Below are positions 53,565 through 63,313 of a stretch of DNA of 64,000 nucleotides, one piece after another (within the stretch, counting starts at the first letter, position 1; each line of letters opens with the position of its first letter). The notes under the pieces were generated by a model. That model was not told the origin of the DNA and did not search any database. It was given only the letters and a program-made list of their open reading frames with translations. The position numbers and the translations under genes were made by a program. Source of the stretch: Dactylonectria macrodidyma (lineage: Eukaryota > Ascomycota > Sordariomycetes > Hypocreales > Nectriaceae). The stretch spans positions 48,491-112,490 of the forward strand of contig JAGMUV010000058.1 in the NCBI GenBank assembly GCA_020744425.1. The letters run 5' to 3'.

Positions 53565-55380
53565 TTAGTACGTGAATCTGAAGGTCACTCTCGACTCGGG
53601 AGATACCTAAGGTCGTCGTTAGCCCTTCTGCAACTCAATTTTTGAGCGGCTTCGTCTGTGACGGTTAGCATACCTGTGCGTCTTCTTCGTCTTCGAGAAT
53701 AATGCCGTCGCGGTCAGCCTGGCGGTTCTTGAAATGAAAGTGGATGCTCAGGGACAGAACCAGGACGATGCTCGCCAAGGAGCACGCAATACATGCCCAC
53801 GAGCCTGGTCGGAAGTTAGGAGCATCTTTGGTCCTGTTTTTTTAGGGTTAGATAATCGCGGCCACGAGCAATAGTAGTTAGGCTCAAACCTCACCTAAAG
53901 ACGAGGCTACCTGCAATGCCTCCCATGCCTCCCATGCCAACCAGGACCGCGCTGGCAGAGGCACGCTTCCACTGGCCGCGGATATTGTTCGCTTGGTAAG
54001 TCATGATGGTTGGCAGGTTGGAATTGACTCCTGCCGAGGCTAAAAAGACGCCGAAAAAACGAACGCCAGTCGTCGAGTGGAATCCAATCAAGACGAGGCC
54101 AATGATGGCCGCCACCATGTTGAAAATGATGAGAGGGCCTCTGAGCTTCCAGCGATCGCCGATCCAGCCGATGGCGTACATAACGATGGCACCGAACAGC
54201 AGAGGAGTGACGGAGATGAGTTGAGTAGCAGTTCGACCAAATCCCATGCCCATAGTGAGGATGATAGGCGTAAAGAAGGACATGGCATACCCCTGGGTGG
54301 AGGTGCAAAAGAAGAGGAGTCCGAATACCCACACCTTGAAATCCAAAGCGTGAGAAGCAAACTTCTTGACCGAAAACTTGGTTGCACTCGCATCGCCGCG
54401 GTCAGCGTCGACCCGTGACACAACCCAAGCCCGCTCACGATCAGTGAGAAACCTCCAACTCTTGCGCTTGGAGTCTGGGAAGTCAACCAGAAGCCAGTAT
54501 CCAACGAGAGCGATGACACAGGTGAGGATCCCCTCGACGATGAAAAGCCAGCGCCAGCCGCCCATATTGGCAATACCGTGCATGTGGACGAGCTGATATC
54601 GAGCCTTATTAGCAATCTAAACGGAATGAGATAGGGATTATGGGCACAGGTCATCGTACGCCGTAGGCCATGATGCCCGCCAGAGCACCTGCGACAGCTC
54701 CAAAAGCGTAGAACATGGCGTATCGCCTGCCCATCTCGTCTGCACTTATCAGCTACTTGCAATACAGTCGAATGGACGAGCCAAGGATAAACATATAACT
54801 CACATCGGGTATACCATGTGCTCAGGAGATACACGCAGCTGGGGAAGAAACCAGCTTCCAGTAAGCCAAGGATTACTCGTAGCGCAGCCAGTTGTTCCCA
54901 CTTCTGAGTGAAGCCCATCCCAATCATTACCGCTCCCCAGAGCAAAGTGATACTACCCAAGTGGATCCGAGGCCCGATCTTGCGAACAATGACGGTAGAA
55001 GGTGGCTGAAACACGATGTAGGTGGTGAAGAAGACGAGGGTAACGATAGACTACCAGAGCACGTTAGAACAGAGAAACGAGGATATGGCCAGACGAGGTC
55101 TGCTAACGTATCTGTTTAGGATCAGCTCCAAGTCCTCCAGCATGCCAGCAATGCTTGCGGCTGCGACGTTTGTGCGGTCAATGAGAGACACGCAGTACAT
55201 CAAGCCGACGATAGGGATTAGCCGACAGTCGATGCGGCGTATGATACGTTTCTGCTCCTCGTCTGAGAACCAGTGCTCCAGGCCCGAGCCAGGCTCCTTT
55301 AAACCATTGTGAATGGCGGCGCCCCCTTTGGCCAACTCGTCGACCTCATTGAGAGGGTCGTTGCGCGGCGGGGAGGTCAT
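53565..55380 (-). CDS. MFS transporter, Dal5/anion:cation symporter family
   Basis: Minus-strand gene starting MTSPPRNDPLNEV with several introns (the first at about 55045-55110 with a GTTAGC donor; others near 54750-54800, 54600-54660, 53830-53890 and 53590-53660). Family motifs are IPIVGLMYCVSLIDRTNVAAA in helix 1, LRVILGLLEAGFFPSCVYLLSTWYTR in helices 3-4, GWRWLFIVEG and the central loop with DFPDSKRKSWRFLTDRERAWV. The last exon gives the usual aromatic tail, VTFRFTY. Twelve helices in the plasma membrane are expected. Relatives carry allantoate, carboxylates, vitamins or glycosidic acids; in this cluster a released plant product is likely. The cluster motif lies about 550 bp upstream. Confidence 0.87.
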
Positions 55381-56299
55381 GGTGTAAGCGCGGCTGTTGA
55401 CGACGGTTTTACACGTGCTGTGGGCCGCGAAGAGAGGCAAGAAGAAATTATAACAAGCACAGAATTCTCTGCTAGTTGATTCAATACAGAGTTCTCGAGC
55501 GATGTATCCCGAATCAATCTGCCCCGCGAGCATTTAAGTACATGGGTCAGATGCGATCCCCCTTGCAACATCGAGTCTAGATCGTCCTCCCCCTCCTTTC
55601 TCCACCACCCCCAGAAGCGAAGCCACAGCTATGAGAAGGAAGAAGGACAGCAAGCCAGGGGTCACCCCGCATCCATTCTTGGGAACGATAGCACCGAGCC
55701 GGCCCTGCGGTGTGGAGTGGAGTGGAGCGGAGAGCCGCGAGTTCTGCTCCAACCGCCCTCTCCGCTCGTCGCAGTCCCGGTGCCTCGGATACAGGATGCT
55801 CCTCGTTGAAGATACTGCCCACTAGCCAGTCTCACGCATCTTCCAAATTGGTTGATTTGCCGGCTTGATGGGCACCTTGTGTTCATCATCCGTCACACTT
55901 GACGGGGCTGGCCAATTACACACATCCGGCCCGGTAGCGCCTTGGCTCACATCCCGCCGGGTATAATCCTTGAAAGTCCGGATGTCTCTACCGAAACTAG
56001 GTTACCCCTTGGAGCAGAAGTAAGAAAGAGTCCGATCGGGCAGTAACTCTCAGTGGAGTACCTAACCAAGTTCGTCCAGTGACACTCCCATCCGACCAGG
56101 CGCAACAGCAGATAATCGTAAACTCCATGGACTCGGGATTTGAAAATGAAATATTCATCGAGAGGCGAACATGAAACTCACCCGTATTGATCTAGCGTCA
56201 ATAGTCCTCAAGGACGGTCAAAGATACCCACTAGACATACTACGCTCGTAGTACGCTCCTTTTGCGCTTAGCGGACTTGCACAACTCCCCCAGGAAAGA
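55381..56299. promoter_or_regulatory. Upstream region of the MFS gene
   Basis: No gene. Includes the cluster motif at 55927-55939. Confidence 0.5.
55927..55939 (+). promoter_or_regulatory. Cluster motif CGGSCCGGTAGCR, MFS promoter
   Basis: Exact match (CGGCCCGGTAGCG), 547 bp before the MFS start. Confidence 0.5.
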
Positions 56300-56890
56300 T
56301 ATCAGTTATCTCAATGTCAAGCCTTGCTTCACCCTTCCGGAACGCCCGCTTCTCGACGACTTCATCAAGCAGTACTTCCTCTACTTTCACCCTGGCTTCC
56401 CCGTCATTAGTGAGCGGCGTTTCTAGCGCAGTTTCCTTGCTCGCAGCCAGGTCTTCCCTAATCCTATGCAGCCCGTCTCGCTGCTAGTAGTGCAGGCGAT
56501 GCTAAACATTGGATGCTTAGTGAGAATGCGTTCAGGTCCCCGATAGCCATGCAAAGTTTCAAGCTCGTCTTGTGACGCTGGCATCGTTCACCTACTACCC
56601 CGCGAGCTCTATTTAGTTTATCCCGCCACCATTGCTACAAGAGGCAAAGGGTGGCAGAGTGCGAGAAACAAGAAGGGTTTTCTATCTTAATGCCTAGTAG
56701 TTTGAACCTAAGTGTGTTTCAGCTAAAAGTACGTCCCTGTAGCTGACTATATCCGTAGTCCCGCTTTCATCGGGCTAAGCAACTGCGAGGCCTCTGTAGT
56801 TCTACGCTCGGATATATGGACCGAAGAGTGTAGAGGCCGTCAGATCCAAAAGATTCGCGATGGCCTTGAAATAGTTATGTAAAAGATGGA
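56300..56890 (+). pseudogene. Relic of a fungal transcription-factor gene
   Basis: The fragment LPERPLLDDFIKQYFLYFHPGFPVISERRF (split here only by family likeness) resembles the start of the fungal-specific TF domain found in cutinase-regulator-like Zn2Cys6 proteins. VSLLVVQAMLNIGC and a weaker WTEECRGRQIQKI-like piece follow. Stops and frameshifts interrupt it, and the zinc cluster is absent. It may be a former member of the cluster, now lost, with the hAT element beside it. Confidence 0.55.
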
Positions 56891-56944
56891 GCAGTTGGCG
56901 CGGTCAATTATTACACAAAGCATAGTAGCCCAACTACCCATTAC

Positions 56945-59707
56945 CAGGCTTTCTATCCATACTCCATACTCCATACAGACCCGTATGGAATATGGAATAT
57001 GGAATGCGCCTCGTATGGAAGCTTATTCCATACGTATGGAATACAAAAAATGACGTCATCTCACACTAAGTTACCACTATCGTAAAGAACCGGGTTTGGG
57101 AGCTCTGCAATTCAGTAATTGTACAGTGATTTGCCTGCCGTCGGCTGCAGACAGCGCTGACATTGAAGTATGAACCAGCAAAGACGAAGGTTTGGGATCA
57201 CTCTGAAACAGACTACAATAGCGGGAATAATATTTTTACTTTTCAGTCTTGAAAAGAATCAGGTGTTGAGCCCCGCCACCTTTCCATACTACCACCTTCC
57301 TCCTCGTTCTCCCCCTCTTCGACCAAGTCGACCGGAATTCCCTGGGTGATGCCGCTCTTAATCCAGCTCTTCATGCACTCTCCTCTCTCAATTGTACGAC
57401 TTCCCAGCCGACATCGATCCCATGATATTGTGCGTCGTGCGCCAGAAAAGACGCGCTCTGGCTCGGCCGACATAGCGGGTATTGAGAGGATATCGACGGC
57501 CATTTTGGATAGACGGGGGTATCGTTGTTGCTGCTCCTCTCTAAGCCACCAAGCAAGCGGGGAACAGTCGATGGCGACAGGAGTTTCCGCGGTGAAGGAC
57601 TTGTATTCGTCGAGATCACTCATCGCTGGGCTAACGACATCGAGCTCTCGAGCAAGCAGGTCATACTCGTCGAGTGGCTGTAGGCTATTTCGTAGCTCAG
57701 GCGTTGTGGTGGTAATCGGTAACCCCTGGTAGTAATCCTCCCAATACTTCTTCACGCCATCGAGGACTGGTTTGTGCCACGATTTGGGCCAGTTCTTCTT
57801 AACATGGGCCATACGCCGCGACGGATGAAGTATCATGGCTGCGCCATAGGCAGGGCTCTCATCTGTAAGCTGGTAATACTTGTCAAATATAGCCCATGAG
57901 GCTGCAATGCAACTTCGGAGGGAATGATTGTCGGATTGCTTTTGGAAGGCTTGTGTGTAATGCTTGTGAAGAACGTCCATGGTGAAGAGCGTGCGGTCCA
58001 GAGTGGCATAGCGGCCCTCCGTGAGTTGAGTAATCTTCCAGAAGGGTTGAAGGAAAGCGCGTGTTTCCCGTAGGGCTCGCCACTCATTAGGGGTGAGATA
58101 ATCGTCCTGCGTGTCCTCATAGTACTTTCTCTGATACCACTCCACGTGCTCCTGGAGATCAAGGACAACGTCTAGAAGAAGGAACCATGAGTTCCAGCGC
58201 GTATCATTGTCAAGGCCCAACGACCTTCCAGCGCGCTTCTTAAATAGATTCCACCGATAATCATTCTCGCGCATGTGCACTGAGATATTGTGGACTTTGC
58301 CAAGTGGCCCCAGTCGACGCCAACCAAGCGCTTTTTGCGCCTTGACCCGTTCAGCAAAGTCACTGCCAAACGCAACTTCGTCGTCGCCCTCAATCTGTTC
58401 CAGAGCTGCTCGTGCGGCTTCTTTGGAGTCCATGAAGAGGAAGGCTTGAACAGCGAGGTTGATGACATGGCCATGGCATCGAATCCTCTGCTTCTTTGCC
58501 TCCCAGTTGATGCCTTTCCCTTGAAGATATTTGCCCAGCAAACGGCAGAGCTTGTCGTTTGAACCATGGTTATCACCGGTATAGAAGCCGATCTTATTCC
58601 AGATGTTATAGTCTTCGAGGACATGCTGGAGAAGCTTCCACTGCTCAGCTCCGCCATGGCTACCCGGCCCATCGAGGCCCGGTAGCTCTGATAGAGCAAG
58701 CAGCGCTTGCAGTGTCTCCTTAGCGTCCGTGTCGACAAATTTGACGCAAATTCCAAGGAAGGCTTTGTGATTCGGAGCCGACCAAACATCTACAGAGAGA
58801 TGGAGCTTCGACGACGAGGATTGCAGCTTTCTCCGCAGGACATCCTTGTGCACACAATAAGAATTGGAGACAAGCTTTTGAATGGAGCCGTGGGAGAGGC
58901 TAATTAGGTCCTCCGCAGTGTAGTTCACCGCGCAAATAAGCGCGTGTAATTCTGGCCAAGAGCTGCAGTTGTAGGAGAGATTGCGGACGGTAACGAGCTG
59001 TACCAGGGCCTCAAGTGCGGCCTTCCGATTGACTGCAGCTCTAAGAGTTTCCTCTTGCCTCGCCAATTGCTTCGTAGTATTCGCCTCACCAGCCTTGGCG
59101 AAAGCATCCTGAATAAGGTTGTCGCGTTGTTTCTTGATCGGATGGTCGTGGGCAACTAACTCAATTCCGTGGATTTTGAGCAAATGGCGTCGAAACGTGG
59201 TTGAGACAGTGGTGGAATAGGTCGGATCTCTGCAATGCATACAATAATAGAACTTCTCATTTTTCCGAGGGCAGCGCGCAGGCTCCGAGTTCTGTGGCTC
59301 ACGGGCATGTGCCCAAGTATTTGCAGTTGACTTGCGTTTTCGAGTCTTGCGGCCGCTGATGTCGGATGGATCTTGCGGAGCAGAACTTGGAGATGAGCGA
59401 AGCCCAGTGGTGGACGAAGCCGACCCCGCACGGTCAGTGGAATGATTTGAAGCGAGGGAGGACGGTTGGAACATTTCCGGGCCGATCGCATCACGACGCG
59501 CCTTTTCGTTGCTGATGTCGAAGCGGAAACCTGATGAAAGTGCCTGGTAATTACACAGCCCCTGAATTGGCTGCGGCTGGATTAATATTCTTCCGGCCTT
59601 ATTCCATACGTATGGAATACGGACGGCCCGTATGGAATATGGAGTATGGAGTATGGAATATTCCATACTCCATCACTTATTCCATACGAGTATGGATAGA
59701 AAGCCTG
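56945..59707 (-). mobile_element. hAT-family DNA transposon
   Basis: A 2763-bp element with inverted ends CAGGCTTTCTATCCATACTC (20 bp, identical at both ends). The subterminal regions are packed with TATGGAAT/ATTCCATA-type words in both orientations (about 56957-57045 and 59600-59696), the usual transposase-binding arrangement of hATs. The 8 bp outside the two ends (CCCATTAC and TCAGCAAG) do not match, so no target duplication is present. The right end runs straight into a Helitron helicase frame, while the left neighbour is a TF relic. Confidence 0.82.
57243..59666 (-). CDS. hAT transposase (BED finger, RNase H-like, hAT dimerisation domain)
   Basis: An 807-aa open frame; translation more plausibly begins at Met65 (59474), because the first 40 residues merely read through the terminal repeats. 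A BED-like zinc finger lies at about 145-175 (YYCMHC...RRHLLKIH). The RNase H-like catalytic core includes LHLSVDVWSAPNHKAF and GFYTGDNHGSNDK, then RIRCHGHVINLAVQAFLF. The C-terminal dimerisation domain is AVDILSIPAMSAEPERVFSGARRTI with SWDRCRL. No internal stops, so it may be active. Confidence 0.9.
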   Translation of the reverse strand: MEYSILHTPYSIRAVRIPYVWNKAGRILIQPQPIQGLCNYQALSSGFRFDISNEKARRDAIGPEMFQPSSLASNHSTDRAGSASSTTGLRSSPSSAPQDPSDISGRKTRKRKSTANTWAHAREPQNSEPARCPRKNEKFYYCMHCRDPTYSTTVSTTFRRHLLKIHGIELVAHDHPIKKQRDNLIQDAFAKAGEANTTKQLARQEETLRAAVNRKAALEALVQLVTVRNLSYNCSSWPELHALICAVNYTAEDLISLSHGSIQKLVSNSYCVHKDVLRRKLQSSSSKLHLSVDVWSAPNHKAFLGICVKFVDTDAKETLQALLALSELPGLDGPGSHGGAEQWKLLQHVLEDYNIWNKIGFYTGDNHGSNDKLCRLLGKYLQGKGINWEAKKQRIRCHGHVINLAVQAFLFMDSKEAARAALEQIEGDDEVAFGSDFAERVKAQKALGWRRLGPLGKVHNISVHMRENDYRWNLFKKRAGRSLGLDNDTRWNSWFLLLDVVLDLQEHVEWYQRKYYEDTQDDYLTPNEWRALRETRAFLQPFWKITQLTEGRYATLDRTLFTMDVLHKHYTQAFQKQSDNHSLRSCIAASWAIFDKYYQLTDESPAYGAAMILHPSRRMAHVKKNWPKSWHKPVLDGVKKYWEDYYQGLPITTTTPELRNSLQPLDEYDLLARELDVVSPAMSDLDEYKSFTAETPVAIDCSPLAWWLREEQQQRYPRLSKMAVDILSIPAMSAEPERVFSGARRTISWDRCRLGSRTIERGECMKSWIKSGITQGIPVDLVEEGENEEEGGSMERWRGSTPDSFQD

Positions 59708-62345
59708 TCAGCAAGCATACCAAGCAGGTGGAGTGCCGCTTTGGATTTCCTCACGGGCAGCGCCTGCTAGCCTCCCTTGAAAAGATTCCTCATTCTAAGC
59801 ACTGGAGCTTTAGGGGCGAGCGGAACGATAGCCAGATGAACCACTACAACCGCTTACTTGCCGTTGCGTGGCTAGCCAATACAGATGTCTCGCCCTGCAC
59901 GAGCCTGCAGCAGGTAATCGATTACGCAGCTAAATACTGCTCCAAGTCGGAGAAGAAGAGTGAATCTTTAGCCCAGATTGGGAAGGCCCTGATGCCCCGG
60001 GTCAAGGACCACAACCCCCTGATTTCCTTCACGTCAAAGCTCCTAAATCAGCTAGTTGCTGAGCGGGATTACTCAAAACAGGAGGTTAGCCACTTGCTCC
60101 TCGGCCTGCCGTTACAGGAGGGCTCACGAACCTGCCTATACGTTGATTGCCGTAATCCTGACAGGCATTCCCGCTCTCTATGGATCGATGGCGATGAGGT
60201 TGACGAGGCCCCCAACGTCTACGAAAAGTACTGTCGACGCCCAGAAGCCCTAGAGGACCTGACCTATGTTTCCTTTCTCAAATACTGGAATTTCTGCTCT
60301 AGGGACCCTTCCAAGTGGAAGCAATGGCAGCCAGGCAACGTCAATGGCAGGCCTCGTGTATTGGTCTACTTTCCTCGCTATCAGGCTGATCCAGAAGGTC
60401 AACAGTGGCCAGATTACTGCCGCGTAAAGCTAACATTGAACCACCCACATCGCCGGCTTGATGAGCTCCTCACATTTGACGGCCAGCGTTTTAATTCTCA
60501 CGCTAAGGCCTTCTCCTATTGTTGGCAGCACCACAGTCATGGTGATGACCATTACGGTCGGCCAAAAGAGGCTCAATTACAACCTCAAGAGGATCAGTAC
60601 GAGACTCTGCCTGTGGAGGAGGAATTTGATGACGAAGACTGGATCCGCCTCGCCGCCCTTTTACCTGACAAACCCCTTACCCAGGAAGGTCTTGACCTAC
60701 TTGGCCGCCGCGATATCGACGTCAATTACGACTGGACACGGCATGTGGGCACTTATCCGGAATTTCGAGACAGCTACTGGAAAGACCTTATCGCTAGCCA
60801 CCCTATAGCCAACGATGTGGAGGTCCTTGGCCCTCACTGGCGTGATCAGCTGAACCCACAACAACGGCTCGTGTACGATACCTTCATGGGCCACTTCCAG
60901 GCGCAAAGTCTTACTCAAATCCTTCTCCACGTTGACGGCGGTGGTGGTACAGGCAAGTCCTTCCTTATCAAGGTGCTTTCCTCCCATCTCCAGGCGGCTG
61001 CCCTACCAAATCCTAGCCCTATTTGCCGCGTAGCGCCAACAGGCGTTGCGAGTAACCAGATACAAGGCAGCACCATTCATTCGTTGCTACGCCTCCCAGT
61101 AGGTGGTACTTTTACCGACCTTCCCCCAGCCGACGCGGCCGCCCTTCAGTCCCGCCTACGACACGTCAAATACCTCGTTATCGATGAAAAGAGCATGCTA
61201 GGGCTTGAGCAGCTAGCGCGGATCGATTCCCGCCTGCGGCAGGCCTTTCCACAGCGTAGCCTCGAGTTCTTTGGTGGCGTGAGCGTCTTGCTGGTGGGCG
61301 ATTTCTTCCAGTTACCACCCGTCCGACAAAAGCCGCTGTATTCAACCGCCAGCACTGGCCTGTCTTCGTTGGAAAGGAGAGGACAGGTGGCCTACCGGTT
61401 GTTTGACCGCACCGTCTTCCTGACCACGGTACAGCGCCAGACTGGTGATGATCAAGCCCGGTTCCGTCAGGCCTTGCAAGAACTGCGTGAAGTCAAGTTA
61501 TCTATACCCTCCTGGGACCTCCTTAGCAGTCGGGTGCAGGCCAAGCTAACGCAGAGCGAGGTTGACAGATTCAAGGCCGCTATGCGGGTGTATTCTACAA
61601 AGGCCCGCGTTAACGAATACAATTACGAGCATATGGTGCACCTTAACGCCCCGGCAATACAGGTGGAGGCAAAGAACCAGGGCAAAGGCGCGGGGCAGGC
61701 GGCAAGCGACAACGCTGGCAATCTATCCAACAAGTTTGCTGTTGCTAGAGGCGCCAGGGTAATGCTCACAACTAATTTGTGGCAACCAGCTGGCCTGGTT
61801 AATGGCGCCCAGGGTACGATATATGATGTCGCCTGGAATGAAGGCGCCAACCCATGGGAAGACCCCCCGGCCGTTATCATGGTGGACTTTGATAGCTACG
61901 ACGGGCCGCCGTATCTAACAACGAACGAGGGCAGGAAAATCGTACCCATCCTTCCAGTCACGCGTGATTTCCTAGTGGGCAACGAGACCTGCGCTCGCAC
62001 GCAGTTTCCCTTGATCGTGGCATTTGCTATCACTGTTCACAAATGCCAGAGCCTAACGAAGGATCAGATAGTTACTGACCTCGCTACACGCGACTTCCTG
62101 GCCGGTATTAGTTATGTTGCCGTCTCACGAGTTACCTCGCTGCAAGGCCTACTCCTTGAGGCGCCTTTCGACCGTCAGAGCCTCTATAACCACACGCCCA
62201 CGGAAGGTTTATACGCCTGCGTTTCCTACGTACTGGGTTTGTGGCTAACTATAAGGCAGGGATGAAGATGCGCCTTGCTGACCAACAACGCCGTCAGGCT
62301 CAACAGCTGACCGATCCGCCGTATCCACCACGCTACATTGACTAA
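59708..62345 (+). CDS. Helitron RepHel, 5'-truncated: PIF1-type helicase half
   Basis: The coding begins in mid-protein at the hAT end (KPVSKHTKQVECRFGFPHG), so the HUH Rep nuclease is missing. The conserved Helitron linker (NHYNRLLAVAWLANTDVSPCTSLQQVIDYAAKYCSK) and the helicase follow: Walker A DGGGGTGKSFLI, Walker B YLVIDEKSMLG, LLVGDFFQLPPV, and the later motifs AITVHKCQSLTKDQIV and VAVSRVTSLQGLLLE. The unspliced frame ends at 62265. A possible 53-bp intron (62207-62259, GGCTAAC branch site, weak GTTTAT donor) would extend it to 62345 with a tail ending PPYPPRYID, which fits the family better. Without Rep it cannot transpose by itself. Confidence 0.82.
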
Positions 62346-63313
62346 ATGGCGTTTTCCTATAAGCTACAGGGAAAGAGTAAATTCGATATACAGTACATAG
62401 TTGATTGGGCCTGTCAGGAAGTGGTAGAGGGACCCCTATGTCTATCAGTCAACTCCCTGACTACAGGTTTGAAGTGGTTTAACAGCTGGTTACCGCCGCA
62501 GTCGAAAGGGGGCTTCTAGGGGGTTCCCCCAGGAGAGTTTAATAGCAGGTATACGGTATTTACCCTTCGGGCTGGATATTCAGCCGTTAAGTCTCTTGCC
62601 TTGGCAACTTAACGGGTGTTCGAAGTATTTTACCACATCCGGGTCCCTCTGATGGTCCTAATCCTCCCACTCTCATTGCCTCCCTCTAACGGTCCTATGG
62701 TCCTAATTCTCCCACTCTCATTTGCTCCCTCTAATGGTCCTAATCCTCCCACTCTCATTTGCTCCCTCTAATGGTCCTAATCCTCCCACTCTCATTTGGC
62801 ACATGTGAATGAACTTCGAATTCACTCCCCCCGGCCCCCCCCGAGATCAAGTGTAAAAAAGTCTTCATGTGGGATTCACGTGAGCTTTTAATTTATAATA
62901 ATGTCGTTGCTCTTGTCGTTTGCATTTTGTGACATTCCTGCTTCTACTTGAGTTAGGTGAAATCTATTATATTAGATGGGGTTCTTAATATAAAGTTATA
63001 CTATATATATATAGAAAACAGGGGATTGATTGTTCTCGAAACCTCATTATTGATCTCCTTTATACCTTTTGGAATACCTGATAGCCACTTGGCGGAGATT
63101 TTGGTCTTTGGTGGATGTCTGTGCTGCGAACCCCGCTTCAGACGTCATCATCGGCATGGAACCGCGAACCGGACGTTCCGGGCGGGGGTCATCATCGTCC
63201 CATCGTCCCCTGCGTAAAAGTGCCAGAACGACGAGGGCAATGGAATCGGAACAAAACATTCATCTATCAATACATACCTAACTGTTCCTTGGATTTGCTA
63301 TCTAAATTATAAA
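62346..63313. other. Region between the two helicase genes
   Basis: No gene was found. Contains the minisatellite at 62652-62798 and a G/C-run-rich stretch near 62820-62850. A Helitron CTRR-type end with hairpin could lie here, but I could not pin it down. Confidence 0.45.
62652..62798 (+). repeat. 37-bp minisatellite, about four units
   Basis: Tandem units of about 37 bp, each with ATGGTCCTAATCCTCCCACT and then CTCATTTGCTCCCTCTA. The first two are imperfect and the last is partial. No coding frame is conserved through it. Confidence 0.85.

Noticed and set aside
58674..58687. Further copy of the cluster motif (GGCCCGGTAGC)
   Set aside because: It lies within the hAT transposase coding region, lacks the first CGG triplet and is explained by the protein sequence.
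62652..62798. CRISPR-like array
   Set aside because: Units are contiguous without unique spacers and the genome is fungal; it is a minisatellite.
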